From Cacajao melanocephalus (lineage: Eukaryota > Chordata > Mammalia > Primates > Pitheciidae): 64,000 bases of DNA. Positions 25,983 to 39,958 of the stretch are shown piece after piece; the stretch's first letter is position 1; each line of letters starts with the position of its first letter. Location: positions 124,001 to 188,000 of the forward strand of contig CAUYLG010062989.1 of NCBI GenBank assembly GCA_963573385.1, read 5' to 3'. The translations under genes and the position numbers were made by a program. A model generated the notes under the pieces. The model saw only the letters and a list, made by a program, of their open reading frames with translations, was not told the DNA's origin and ran no database searches.

Positions 25983-27498
25983 TTAAATGTACAATGACAA
26001 CCAAAAGGAGAATAAATAAATATGTAATTAGCAAAACAAATGAAGAAGGAAGCAAATGAAGAGGTCATCTAAATGAGATGTATTTCTCACCATTCGTAGC
26101 ATGGAATTAACAGATAATAAATAAGTAGACAAATCAGAAACAGTGGTATAAACATAGAAGTTATAATTATAGTGCTAACCACCAAAAGAATTAAAAACAA
26201 GTGGAGATCTGGCAAGATGGCCAAATAGGAACAGCTCTGGTCTGCAACTCCCAGCAACACCAATGCAGAAGACAGGTGATTGCATTTCTAACTGAGGTAC
26301 CAAGTTCATCTTGTTGGGACTGGTTAGGCAGTAGGTGCAGCCCATGAAGGGCAAGCAGAAGTAGGGTGGGGCATCACCTCACCCAGGAAGTACAAGGAGC
26401 TGGGGGCCTCTCTCCCCCAGCCAAGGGAAGCCATGAAGGACTGTGTTATCCAGCTCAGATACTAGGCTTTTCCCATGGTTTTTGCGATCCACAGACCAGG
26501 AGATTCCCTCATGTGCCTACACCACCAGGGCCCTGGGTTTCAAGCACAAAACTGGGCAGCTGTTTGGGCAGACATTGAGCTAGCTGCAGGAATTGTAGCA
26601 CCTGGAAACCCAGCAAGACAGAACTTTTCACTCATTTAGAAAGGGGACTGAAGCTAGGGAGCCAAGTGGTCTTGCTCAGCGGATCCCACTCCCATGAAGC
26701 CCAGCAAGCTAAGAACCACTGGTTTGAAATTCTTGCTGCTAGCACAGCAGTCTGAAGTCGAACTGGGACAATCAAGCTTGGTGGGGAGAGGGGCGTCCAC
26801 CATTCCTGAGGTGCTTGAGTAGGCAGTTTTCCCCGACAGTGCTAAGGAGGCTGGAAAGTTCACACTGGGTGGAACTCACCACTATCCAGCAAAGCAGCTG
26901 TGGCCAGACTACCTCTCTAGATTCCTCCTCACTGGGCAGGGCTTCTCTGAAGGAAAGGCAGCAGCCCTAGTCAGGGGCTTAGAGATAAAACTTCCATCTC
27001 CCTTGGACAGAGCACCTAGGGGAAGTGGCAGCTGTGGGAGCAGCTTTAGCAGATTTAATCATTCCTGCCTGCTGGCTTTTAAAAGAGCAGCTGATCTTGA
27101 GAAGATGGATTCTCCCAGCACAGCACACCAGCTCTGCTAAGGGACAGACTGCCCCCTCAAGTGGTCGAAGGGGCGACCTCATTGGTCGACAGACACCTCA
27201 TACAAGAGAGCTCTGGCTGGCATCTGGCGGGTGCTCCTCTGGGATGAAGCTTCCAGAGGAAGGAACAGAGAGCAATCTTTGCTGTTCTGCAGCCTCCACT
27301 GGTGATACCCAGGGAAACAGGGTCTGGAGTGGACACCCAGCAAACTGCAGCAGACCTGCAGAAGAGGGGCCTGACTGTTAGAAGAAAAACTAACAAACAG
27401 TAAGCAATAACATCAACATCAACAAAAAGGACCCCCACACAAAAACCCCACCCAAAGGTCATCAGTCTCAAAGATCAAAGGTAGATAAATTCACGAAG

Positions 27499-28530
27499 AT
27501 GAGAAGAAAAAAAAAAAAAAAAGCACAAAAATGCTGAAAATCCCAAAACCCAGAAAGCCTCTTCTCTTCCAAATGACCATAACTCCTCTCCAGCAAAAGC
27601 ACAAAACTGGACAGAGAATGAGTTTGATGAATAGACAGAAATAGGCTTCAGAAAGTGGGTAATAACAAACACCTCTGCACTAAAGTAGCAGGTTCTAACC
27701 CAATGCAAAGAAGCTAAGAATCTTGATAAAAGGTTAGATGAATTGCTAACTAGAATAACTAGTTTAGAGAAGAACATAAATGATCTGATGGAGCTGAAAA
27801 ACACAGCACGAGAACTTCAGGAAGCACACACAAGTATCAATAGCCAAATCAATCAAGTGGAAGAAAGGATATCAGAGATTGAAGATCAACTTAACAAAAT
27901 AAGGCATGAAGAAAAGATTAGAGAAGAAAGAATGAAAAGGAACAAACAAAGCCTCCAAGAAATATGGGACTATGTGAAAAGACCAAACCTACAACTGATC
28001 AGTGTACCTGAAAGTGACAGCGAGATGGAATCAAGATGGAAAACACACTTCAGGATATTATCCAGGAGAACTTCCTCAACCTAGCAAGACAGGCCAATAT
28101 TCAAATTTAGGAAATACAGAGAACACCACTAAGATACTCCTTGAGAAGAACAACCCCAAGACACATAATCGTCTGATTTTCCAAGGTTGAAACAAAGGAA
28201 AAAATGTTAAGGGCAGCCAGAGAGAAAGGTCAGGTTACCTGCAAAGGAAAGTCCATCAGACTAACAGTGGATCTCTCTGCAGAAATCCCACAAGCCAGAA
28301 GAGTGTGGGGGCCAGTATTCAACATTCTTAAAGAAAATAATTTTCAACCCAGAATTTCATATTCAGCCAAACTAAGCTTTGTAAGCACAGGAGAATTAAA
28401 ACCTTTACAAATAAGTAAATGATGAGGGATTTTGTCACCACCAGCCCTGCCTTACAAGAGCTCCTGAAGGAAACACTAAATATGGAAAGAAAAAATCTGG
28501 ACCAGCCACTGCTAACACACCAAAATGTAA
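27499..28530 (+). pseudogene. L1PA ORF1 (RNA-binding protein) remnant
   Basis: ORF1 encodes the trimeric coiled-coil RNA chaperone of L1. The start ATG at 27499 and the TAA at 28530 are in the expected places. A poly-A run at 27506-27522 near the start probably shifts the frame. The longest surviving piece is 27743-28084, covering the coiled coil and the start of the RNA-recognition domain. Another piece at 28204-28422 covers the C-terminal domain. Confidence 0.85.
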
Positions 28531-28593
28531 AGACAAATGACACTATGAAGAAACTGCATCATCTAAGGTGCAAAATAACCAGCTAGCATCATG

Positions 28594-31500
28594 ATGACAG
28601 GATCAAATTCACACATAACAATATTAAAGTCAAATGTACATGGACTAAATGTCCCAATTAAAGACACAGACTGGCAAATTGGATAAAGAGTCAAGACCCA
28701 TTGGTGTGCTATATTCAGGAGACCCATCTCATGTGCAAAGACACACATACGCTCAAAATAAAGGGATGGCAATTTTTTTTCTAAGCAAATGGAAAGCTAA
28801 AAAAGCAGGGGTTTCAAGTCTGGTCTCTGATAAAACAGACTTTAAACCAACAAGGATCAAAAAAGACAAAGAAGGGCATTACATAATCGTAAAGGGATAA
28901 ATGCAACAAGAAGAGCTAACTATCCTAAATATATATGCACCCAATACAGGAGCACCCAGATTCATAAAACAATTTCTTAGAGACCTACAAAGAGACTTAG
29001 ACTCCCATGCAATAATAGTGAGAGACTTTAGCACCCCACTGTCAATATTAGACAGATCAATGAGACAGAAATTTAACAAGGATATTCAGAAGTTGAACTC
29101 AGCTCTGGACCAAGCAGACCTAATAGACATCTACAGAACTCTCCACCCCAAATCAACAGAATAAACATTCTTCTCAGCACCATGTAGCACTTACTCTAAA
29201 ATCAACCATATAATTGGAAGTAAAACACTCCCCAACAAATGCAAAAGAACAGAAATCATAACAAATAGTCTTTCAGACCACAGTACAATCAAATTAGAAC
29301 TCAAGATTAAGAAACTCACTCAAAACTGCACAATTATGTGGAAACTGAACAACCTGCTCCTGAATGGCTACTGGTTAAATGAAACAAAATTAAGGCAGCA
29401 ATAAAGAAGTTCTTTGAAACCAAGGAGAGCAAAGAAACAACATACCAGAATCTCTGGGACACAGCTAAAGCAGTGTTAAGAGGGAAATTTATAGCACTAA
29501 ATGCCCACAAGAGAAAGCAGGAAAAATCTAAAACTGACACCCTAACATCACAAATAAGAGAACTAGAGAACCAAGAGCAAACAAATTCAAAAGCTAGCAG
29601 AAGGCAAGCAATAACTAAGATCAGAGCAGAACTGAAATAGAAAGAGACATGAAAAGCCCTTCTAAAAATCAATAATCCAGGAGCTGGTTTTTTAAAAAAG
29701 ATTAACAAGATAGACCACTAGCTAGGCTTTTAAAGAAGAAAAGAGAGAAGAATAAAATAGACACAATAAAAAATGGTAAATGTGATATCATCACTGATCC
29801 CACAGAAATGCAAACTACCATCAGAGAATACTATAAACACCTCTATGCAGATAAACTATAAAATCTAGAAGAAATGGATACATTCCTGCCTGAACATATA
29901 CACCCTCCCAAGACTAAACCAGGGATAAGTTGAATCCCTGGATAGACCAGTAGCAACTTCTGAAATTGAGGCAATAATAACAGCCTACCAATAAAAAAAA
30001 AAGGCCCTGGACCAGGCAGATTCACAGCCGAATTCTACCAGAGGTACAAAAAAGAGCTGTTATCATTCCTTCTGAAATGATTCCAAACAATAGAAAAAGA
30101 GGGACTCCTCCCTAACTCATTTTTTGAAGCCAGCATCATCCTGATACCAAAACCTGGCAGAAACACAACAAAATAAGAAAAATTTCAGGCCAATATCCCT
30201 GATGGACATTGATGCAAAAATCCTCAATAAAATACTAGCAAACCAAATCCAGCAGCACATCAAAAAGCTTATCCACCACAATCAAGTTGGCTTCATCCCT
30301 GGAATGCAAGGCTGCTTCAACATATACAAATCAATAAGTGTAATCCATACACATAAACAGAACCAATGACAAAAACCACATGATTATCTCAACAGATGCA
30401 GAAAAGGCCTTCAATAAAATCCAGCACCCCTTCATGCTAAAAACTCTCAATAAACTAGTTATTGATGTAACATATCTCAAAATAATAAGAGCTATTAATG
30501 ACAAACCCACAACCAATGCCATACTCAATGGGCAAAAGCAGGAAGCATTCCCTTTGAAAACTGGCACAAGACAATGATGCCCTCTCTCACCATTCCTATT
30601 CAACATAGTATTGGAAGTTTCGGGCAGAGTAATCAGGCAAGAGAAAGAAATAAAGAGTATTCAAATAGGAAGAGAAGAAGCCAAATTGTCTCTGTTTGCA
30701 GATGACATGATTGTATATTTAGAAAACCCATGATCTCAGCCCAAAAAATCTTTAAGCTGATAAGCAACTTCAGCAAAGTCTCAAGATATAAAATCAATGT
30801 GCAAAAATCACAAACATTCCTATACACCAATGATAGATAAACACAGACCCAAATCATGAGTGAACTCCCATCCACAATTGCTAAAAAGAGAATAAAATAC
30901 CTAGGAATACAACTTACAAGGGATGTGAAGGACCTCTTCAAGAAGAACTACAAACCACTGCTCAAGGAAATAAGAGAGGAAACAAACAAATGGAAAAACA
31001 TTCCATGCTCATGGATAGGAAGACTCAATATCATGAAAATGACCATACTACACAAAGTAATTTACAGATTCAATGCTATCTCCATCAAGCTACCATTGAT
31101 TTCTTCACAGAATTAGAAAAAACTACTTTAAATTTCATATTGAACCAAAAAAGAGCCCATATAGCCAAGACAATCCTGAGCAAAAAGAACAAAGCTGGAG
31201 GCATCACACTACCTGACTTCAAATTATACTACAAAGCTACAATAATCAAAACAGCATGGTACTGATACCAAATCGGATATATAGACCAATGGAACAGAAT
31301 AGAGGCCTCAGAAATAACACCACACCTCTACAACCATCTGATCTTCAACAAACCTGACAAAAACAAGCAATGGGGAAAGGATTCCCTATTTAATAAATGG
31401 TCCTGGGAAAACTGGCTAGCCATATGCAGAAAACAGAAACTGTACTCCTTCCTTATGACTTATACAAAAATTAACTCAAGATGGATTAAAGACTTAAACA

Positions 31501-32411
31501 CAAAACCCAAAACCATAAAAATCCTTGAAGAAAATCTAGGTAATATCATTCAGGACATAGGCATGGGCAAAGACTTAATGACTAAAACACCAAAAGCAAT
31601 GGCAACAAAAGCCAAAATTGACAAATGAGATCTAATCAAACTAAAGAGCTTCTGCACAGAAAAAGAAACTATCACCAGAGAAAACAGGCAACCTACAGAA
31701 TGGGAGAAAATTTTTGCAAGCTACCCATCTGACAAATGTCTAATATCCAGGATCTACAAGGAACTTAAACAAATTTACAAGAAGAAAACAAACAACTCCA
31801 TCAAAAAGTGGGCAAAGGATATGAACAGACACTTCTCAAAAGAAGACATTGAGGCAACCAACAAACGTGAAAAAAAGCTCATCATCACTGGTCATTAGAG
31901 AAGTGCAAATCAAAACCACAATGAGATACCATCTCACACCAGTTAGAATGGTGATTATTAAACAGTCAGGAAATGACAGATGCTGGCGAGGCTGTGAAGA
32001 AATGGGAACACTTTTACACTGTTGGTGGGAGTGTAAATTAGTTCAACCATTGTGGAAGACAGTGTGGCAATTCCTCAAGGATCTAGAACCAGAAATACCA
32101 TCTGAGCGAGCAATCCCGTTACTAGGTATATATCCAAAGGATTATAAATCATTCTGCTATAAAGACACATGCACATGGATGTTTATTGCAGCACTGTTTA
32201 CAATAGGAAAGACTTGGAACCAACTTAAATGCCCATCAATGATAGACTGGGTAAAGAAAATGTGGCACATATACATCATGGAATACTATGCAGCCATGAG
32301 TTCATGTCCTTTGCAGGGACATGGATGAAGCTGGAAACCATCATTCTCAGCAAACCAACACAAGAACAGAAAACCAAATGCCGCATGTTCTCACTCATAA
32401 GTGGGAGTTGA
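28594..32411 (+). pseudogene. L1PA ORF2 (endonuclease/reverse transcriptase) remnant
   Basis: ORF2 combines an AP-type endonuclease, a reverse transcriptase and a Cys-rich C-terminus. The start at 28594 and end at 32411 give about 3.8 kb, the usual length. The reverse-transcriptase FADD box is intact at 30694-30705. The longest open pieces are only 62-159 codons, including the Cys-rich tail at 31849-32328. Many stops and frameshifts break the frame. Confidence 0.88.
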
Positions 32412-32850
32412 ACAATGAGAACATATGGACACAGGGAGGGGAACATCACACACCAGGGCCTGTCAGGCAGTGGGGAACAAGGGGAGGGAGAGCATTAGAA
32501 CAAATATGTAATGCATGCAGGGCTTAAAACCTAGATGACTGGATGATAGGTGCAGCAAACCAACATGGCACATGTATCCCTATGTAACAAACCTGCACAT
32601 TCAGCACATGTATCTCAGAACTTAAAGTAAAATTTAAAAAGATAAAAATAAAAACTCTTAATGGAAAAAAAAGAATTAGAAGCAAGCTCTTGAAGGTAGT
32701 TACCTTTGGGTAGTGAGACATGGGGTGAAAGGATGGTTTGGCGAATGAAGCAGGAAACGTTTTTCTTTTTTCATTTAATGCCATTCTGTACTTTTGAATT
32801 TTTTAACCAAGTACATGTATTACTGTTAAAATAGACATTCTTTATACTAT

Positions 32851-33690
<840 letters not shown>

Positions 33691-34261
33691 GGCATCATTG
33701 TACTATTACTTCTAATGGAAAACCAAATTCTTATTTCCAAACAATCTACCACAATCAAAGATTTGAGACATAATCTGCTGGAATATAGTTGTAAAACTAC
33801 AAGTTTCTCTCGTCTAAGCATCTTAGAGATAGGAACTGGGTTTTATTCACATTCGCATTCACTGAGCCTACAAAGTGCTTTACATACCAAGTGCACATGA
33901 AACTATTAATTGGGAACTATAACTTTTATGAGAGAGGTCATAGGGCGAAGAGGAAGGAAGGTAATTTTTACTGAGTATCTGCTATGGAGCAGTCACTGTG
34001 CCTTTCTAGTGATGAAATATCTATCTTCTTTTCTGGATCAGTAATTGTCACAGGGGAGCAGCAAAGGCAGACATGAAGTTCGAAGAGACTCTCCATGTGA
34101 TGCTGGTATTCCCACATCATAAAACATTCTCATACTGCCCAAATGTGAACTAAGTTGCTTTTACAAATGGAGTTGTGTCCAAAGTACCATCCTGACCTTT
34201 AAGTACTGCGGATGAGGAAGAAAGATTAGGAACTACTGATGGAAACTGAGGGTAAGTGTGA

Positions 34262-34294
<33 letters not shown>

Positions 34295-34789
34295 GTATGC
34301 ATGTGTATTTAAAACACACACATATTCAAAAATGCCCACTAGATGGCAAACCCACATCTCAAATGTTAACCATTGCTGGAATGTCCCTTCTGGGAGGCTA
34401 GGGCACTTTAATAATTCAAGCCAATTCCTAAAAGGCCAAGATTTTGTATACAGTTGAAGAAGCATGCCAATTAGCTTTGTGATTATGGTCTTACAAATAA
34501 TTTCTAGGAATAGAGGCTAAACTTATAACTCCAACATTCCCAGAACCTACTATGATTTATTTTCCATGCAAAATACAGTATTAATGCAGGTAAATTAAAT
34601 TTCCTTACTAGACCATCTGATTTCATATCTAGGCTTCGTAATTACGTGGGAGTAAAGCAAGTGATGGGAATAGGATGTGACCCTAAGTAGTCCTACTCTG
34701 GAATTTAGGTATTTTATCCAGGATGCAGTTCAACCTTCCACTAACGTGAGAGGGATGGCACCAAGGAAGAATGCAGAGCTTGCCGCCCT
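33691..34789. other. mostly unique intergenic sequence with a GT repeat
   Basis: A (GT)n run lies at 34265-34293. A short piece near 33965-34010 resembles an SINE-type TGAGTATCTGCTATG end. Nothing else was recognised. Confidence 0.4.
34265..34293. repeat. (GT)n microsatellite
   Basis: About 14 pure GT units, probably length-variable. Confidence 0.95.
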
Positions 34790-35315
34790 CCTCCCCAACC
34801 TTGCAGTTTGCTGCCAGATTTAGCTGAGCCTGCGCTGCTCAAAATTCTCCAGTGACTCCCCACTAAAGGATCAACTCTAGGCTCAATGGTGTTGCAGACA
34901 CAATCCCACCTTAGGGACAAGCTCAGTATGTCACCAGTCTCTCTCACACCCAACCTCATTGATTTGGTTTCCAGTCCCTGCACAAGTCCTGATCTCACAC
35001 ACCTCTGTGACTCTAGAAATGCTTTTTTTTGCTGTCCTGAAACCCTCTCCCCTATTATCAGCCCAAGCAACTACTCACTCTTCAAGTCTCCACAAGAGTC
35101 ACTTTCTCTAAGAGGTCCTCTGACTCTGCCAGGCAATTGGGTGCTCTGACTTTAATGTGCGCATCATACCATTTGTAGCACAGTGCACCTCTCTCCTGCC
35201 ACGAAAATGAGGCTCTATGAGGGCCTGGATGGTGTCTTTCCAACTTTGTGTCCTCGGGGCCAATTTCAGGGCCTAGCATACAGACAATGCTTAGTAAATT
35301 GTTGACTGGCTGGCC
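34790..35315 (+). mobile_element. LINE-2 (L2) 3' fragment
   Basis: The order CTCCAGTGACTCCCCACTAA, then CACTCTTCAAGTCTCC, then AGAGGTCCTCTGACTCTGCC and finally CAGGGCCTAGCATACAGAC, TTAGTAAATTGTTG matches the L2 3' end and tail. It predates the mammalian radiation and has no ORF. Confidence 0.75.
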
Positions 35316-35859
35316 AAGTAAATGTATAAATGTTGTGTGTAAATAGACTTTGCATATTCCCTTAAAAATTTCAGTGCTCAGGTCCCTGAATGTATCAAGG
35401 AGATAGCTCCTTCAGGGAATCCCTTGCAGAGGTATAGGAGGGGCTGGAGGGGCTGGAGGATCTGGGAGCCAGAGCCAGAGAGGCCGGCTCAGGGAGGCTA
35501 CAGGGCTGTTACAGTGGCTCCACAGAGCTTCCTGTCTCTGGTTCTCCAAAAACAGTCTTTCAAAACATGAAAGCATGTGGAAAGGAGCCCCCCAACCTCC
35601 CACCTCCCAGCATCCTCCATAGTCAGATGAATCCCTGTTTCCATAACTATCCTCGTTGACCTTGGAGCTCTTTGCTGAAACCTGTATTTGTATAAAATTG
35701 CTTAATCTTAGTGCCAGCTAGAGATAGAGGTATTTACTGGGGGCTCCACCAAGAAAGACTTCTGAGGTTTGACTGTTAACAATCTGATAATTGTTACCAA
35801 TCTGCACAGATTCCAGTGCAGGACTGGGGGCTAATTCTGTTCCTTAATTATGCTGCTTG
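35316..35859. other. unique sequence
   Basis: A GGGGCTGGAG repeat lies near 35440-35460. No gene or named element was recognised. Confidence 0.4.
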
Positions 35860-35864
35860 CATTC

Positions 35865-36325
35865 ATCTGCTAGGGCTGCCAGTGTCACAAACCAGGTGGT
35901 TTAAACAATAGAAATTTATCATCTCACAGTTCTGGAGGCTAGAAGTCTGAGATCAAAGTGCCAGCAGGGTTGGTTCCTTTTGAGGGCTGTGAGAGAGGAT
36001 CTGTTCCATGTCTCTTCCCTAGCTTCTGGTGGCTTGCTGGCAATGTCTGACACTCCTTGGCTTGAAGCATAGCTCCAATCTCTGCCTTCATCTTCACGTC
36101 TTCACATGGCATTCTCCCTGTTTAAGTAGACAGGGAGGATGTCCAAATTTCCCCTTTTATAATGACATCTGTCATACTGGATTAGTGACTCACCCTACTC
36201 CAGTTTGACTGCATATTAACTATTAGTTGCCTCTATCCTATTTCCAAATAAGGACATATTCTGAGGTACTAAGGGTTAGGACTTTAACATTTGAAATTGG
36301 GGCACACAATTCAACTCAAAACGTT
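35865..36325 (-). mobile_element. MLT1-type MaLR LTR, minus strand
   Basis: Plus-strand reading shows CTGCTAGGGCTGCCAGTG, CTCACAGTTCTGGAGGCTAG, CAGGGTTGGTTCCTTTTGAG and TCTGAGGTACTAAGGGTTAG, the reverse of an MLT1-type LTR. It appears solo. Confidence 0.75.
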
Positions 36326-36525
36326 AGCCATGTTTTCTAAAGCAGAAATCAGAACACATCTTTTGGTACATGGTTTGACTATAAGGCAGAATGTTTAAAA
36401 TCAAGACTATCTGAGTAATGTGGGTATATAGGGGAATCCTTTTCAAGAGTAAATCTAGGCAGGTTCATATTATACAAAATTTTTTAAAACATCCAGGTGG
36501 ATACCCAATTGAAAAAGTACTGCTA

Positions 36526-36826
<301 letters not shown>

Positions 36827-37594
36827 AAAAAGTAAGAAAAAGTTCTGCTAGATACCTAGAATTAGAACAGAAACCTGTGGCTACTTTAAATAATCAGGCT
36901 CCATGAAATCAAATTAATGTGAGATATACAGATATACAAATAAATATAGATATATACATACCAATGTACATACACATGCATCGTACTTTGAAAAAGCACA
37001 TAAGTAAATGAGATCTGCGTGTTTGACTAGCTTAAGATCAAAATGGAGATTAAAATACTTGTGCATTGAGGGTTGAAAAAAGAAGAATGTTCCATGAAAT
37101 AAATGTTAAGATTCAAGTGTGATTTTGATTACAAAAGGAGACCCCTTGTCCCCCACTTCTACCCCCTACAAGCTTGGAAACACATATTCAAAAGGTAGAA
37201 TGAAAAACAACAGGACTATATTATCCAACTTACAAATGTTCACAATCTTAGGGAAGCTATTATATATCGAGGGTAATTTGTATCTGTGACCTATTATAAC
37301 TCTTGTCTCCAAACTAACTTCTGCATACTGTATTCCCAAGATGGGAATGAAAGCAGGTCCTGGGATACCAGAGACGTCAGACACGTAAGAAAAGCGTGAG
37401 CCACAATCAAAACCATTTCCCAAGTAGCCCACAAAAAGCAATGTACCCTCCGTGTTAGAAAACTGTTTTACAAGAAGCAGTCTTGCCCTTTCTGAAAAAT
37501 GTTCCAGGTTCTAAGCACTTACGTATAAAGTAAATCATCTCAAACTATGTTGGAACTGGGAATGGTAAAAATAAATTAATGAAAATAAAATAAA
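36827..37594. other. intergenic sequence, nothing recognised
   Basis: An AT-rich, ATATA-like patch lies at 36920-36990. No gene signal. Confidence 0.35.
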
Positions 37595-37608
37595 CTTAAA
37601 GTCTTATA

Positions 37609-39279
37609 TATATATATTATTGCACTTTAGGTTTGGGGGTACATGTGCAGAACATGCAGGATTGTTGCATAGGTACATACATGGCAATGTGGTTTGCTGC
37701 CTCCATCCCCGTCACCTGTATCTGGCATTTTTCCCCACGTTACCCTCCCCAACTCCCTAACCCCCTGCTGTCCCTCCCCTAGTCCCCCCCAACAGACCCC
37801 AGTGTGTGATGCTCCCCTCCCTGTGTCCATGTGTTCTCATTGTTCAACACTTGCCTATGAGTGAGAACATACGGTGTTTGATTTTCTGTTCTTGTGTCAA
37901 TTTGCAGAGAATGATGGTTTCCAGATTCATCTATGTCCCTACAAAGGACAAGAACTCATCGTTTTTTATGGCTGCATAGTATTCCATGGTGTGTATGTGC
38001 CACATTTTCCTTGTCCAGTCTATCATTGATGGGCATTTGGGTTGGTTCCAGGTCTTTGCTGTAGTAAACAGTGCCGCAATGAACACACATGTGCATGTGT
38101 CTTTATAACAGAATGATTTATAATCCTTTGGATATATACCCAGTAATGGGATTGCTGGGTCAAATGGAATTTCTATTTCTAGGTCCTTGAGGAATCGCCA
38201 CACTGTCTTCCACAATGGTTGAACTGATTTACACTCCAACAGTATAAAAGTGTTGCTGTTTCTCCACATCCTTTCCAGCATCTGTTGTTTCCAGATTTTT
38301 TAATCATCACTCTTCTAACTGGCCTGAGATGGTATCTCAATGTGGTTTTGATTTGCATTTATCTAATGACCAGTGATGATGAGCATTTTTTCACGTTTGT
38401 TGGCCTCATCAGTCTTCTTTTGAAAAGTGTCTGTTCATATCCTTTGCCCACTTTTGAGTGGGTTTGTTTGTTTTTTTTCTTGTAAATCTGTTTAGTTATT
38501 TGTAGATTCTGGATATTAGCCCTTTGTCAGATGGGTAGATTGCAAAAATTTTTTCCTGTTTTGTTGGTTACCGGTTCACACTGATGATTGTTTCCTTTGC
38601 TGTGCAGAAGCTCTGGAGTTTAATTTGATCCTATTTGACTATTTTGGCTTTTGTTGCCAATGCTTTTGGTGTTTTAGTCATGAAGTCCTTGCCTATGCCT
38701 GTGTCCTGAATGGTTTTGCCTACGTTTTCTTCTAGGGTTTTTATGGTGTTAGGTCTTATGTTTAAGTCTTTAATCCATCTGGAGTTAACCTCAGTGTAAG
38801 GTGTCAGGAAGGGGTCCAGTTTCTCCTTTCTGCTCATGGCTAGCCAGTTTTCCCAACATCATTTATTAAACAGGGAATCCTTTCCCCATTGCTTGTTTTT
38901 GTCAGGTTTGTTAAAGATCAGATGGTTGTAGTTGTGTGGCGTTGCCTCCGAGGCCTCTTTTCTGTTCCATTGGTCTATATCTCTGTTTTGGTACCAGTAC
39001 CATGCTGTTTTGATTACTGTAACCCTGTAGTATAGTTCAAAGTCAGGTAGTGTGATGCCTCCAGGTTTGTTCTTTTTACTTAGAATTGACTTGGCTATGA
39101 GGGCTCTCTTTTGGTTCCATATGAAGTTTAAGGTGGTTTTTTACAGTTCTGTGAAGAGGGTAATAGGTAGCTTGATGGGGATAGTGTCGAATCTATAAAT
39201 TACTTTGGGCAGTATGGCCATTTTCACAATATTGATTCTTCCTAATCATGAGCATGAAATGTTTTTCCATCTGCTTAAG
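37609..39279 (-). mobile_element. 5'-truncated L1PA, minus strand
   Basis: The plus-strand start (TTGCACTTTAGGTTTGGGGG) is the reverse of an L1PA 3' UTR. The body reads back through the Cys-rich end and reverse-transcriptase part of ORF2 and stops abruptly at about 39.28 kb, a normal 5' truncation. The 14-base target duplication CTTAAAGTCTTATA flanks it exactly (37595-37608 and 39280-39293). The ORF2 piece at 37931-38281 is the largest open remnant. Confidence 0.92.
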
Positions 39280-39363
39280 CTTAAAGTCTTATAAATATGT
39301 TTAACATGGGACAAGGGACCAAGATAAGGAAATCAGAAAAAGACATGAAGAAATTGGATAATG

Positions 39364-39662
<299 letters not shown>

Positions 39663-39734
39663 AAGAAATTGGATAATGATGGAGGAAATGGAAGAATCAC
39701 TCAGTGAAAAGACAATAAAAATCATGCTCATTTA

Positions 39735-39958
39735 TGTATCAAGCTTCTACCTCAGTATAGGCAAAGTGCTATGCATTTTCATTATCTTCTTTAATCCTCC
39801 CAACAGCCTTACAAGGTAGATATCATCACTCCAATTTAACAGATGAGAAAACTGTGGCTCAGAGGGGTTAAGACATGTGTCCAGCCACTGAGCAAATCAG
39901 TGGCAGAGTCAGGCATGGAGCCCAGGTCAGCCTGAGCCCACAGTCTGTGTGCCCAGAG
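39735..39958 (-). mobile_element. MIR, minus strand
   Basis: A well-preserved reverse MIR: TTTAATCCTCCCAACAGCC, AACAGATGAGAAAACTGTGG, CAGAGGGGTTAAGACATG and TGGCAGAGTCAGGCATGG. Confidence 0.8.

Larger units (their letters stand above)
26202..32668 (+). mobile_element. full-length primate L1 (L1PA, older subfamily)
   Basis: The 5' end reads GCAAGATGGCCAAATAGGAAC, the L1PA 5' UTR start, and the element runs about 6.5 kb without interruption to a T/A-rich 3' end. Flanks AAAAGAATTAAAAACAAG (26184-26201) and AAAAGAATTAGAAGCAAG (32669-32686) form an 18-bp target-site duplication with two differences. ORF1 and ORF2 are close to standard length but carry stops and frameshifts. The element cannot move on its own. 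Divergence suggests an L1PA7/8-like age. Confidence 0.93.
25320..32850 (+). mobile_element. old L1M/HAL1 3' region hosting a Tigger and the L1PA
   Basis: Segments 25320-25644, 25985-26201 and 32687-32850 read in order as one old L1M/HAL1 3' end. The last two contain CTAACCACCAAAAGAATTAA and, after the L1PA, GTAGTTACCTTTGGGTAGTG. The host element was therefore split by a Tigger-like element and then by the full-length L1PA. Confidence 0.5.

Noticed and set aside
26654..26863. 69-codon antisense frame in the L1PA 5' UTR, considered as ORF0
   Set aside because: It lies further from the 5' end than the described antisense ORF0 position and I could not match it to that peptide.
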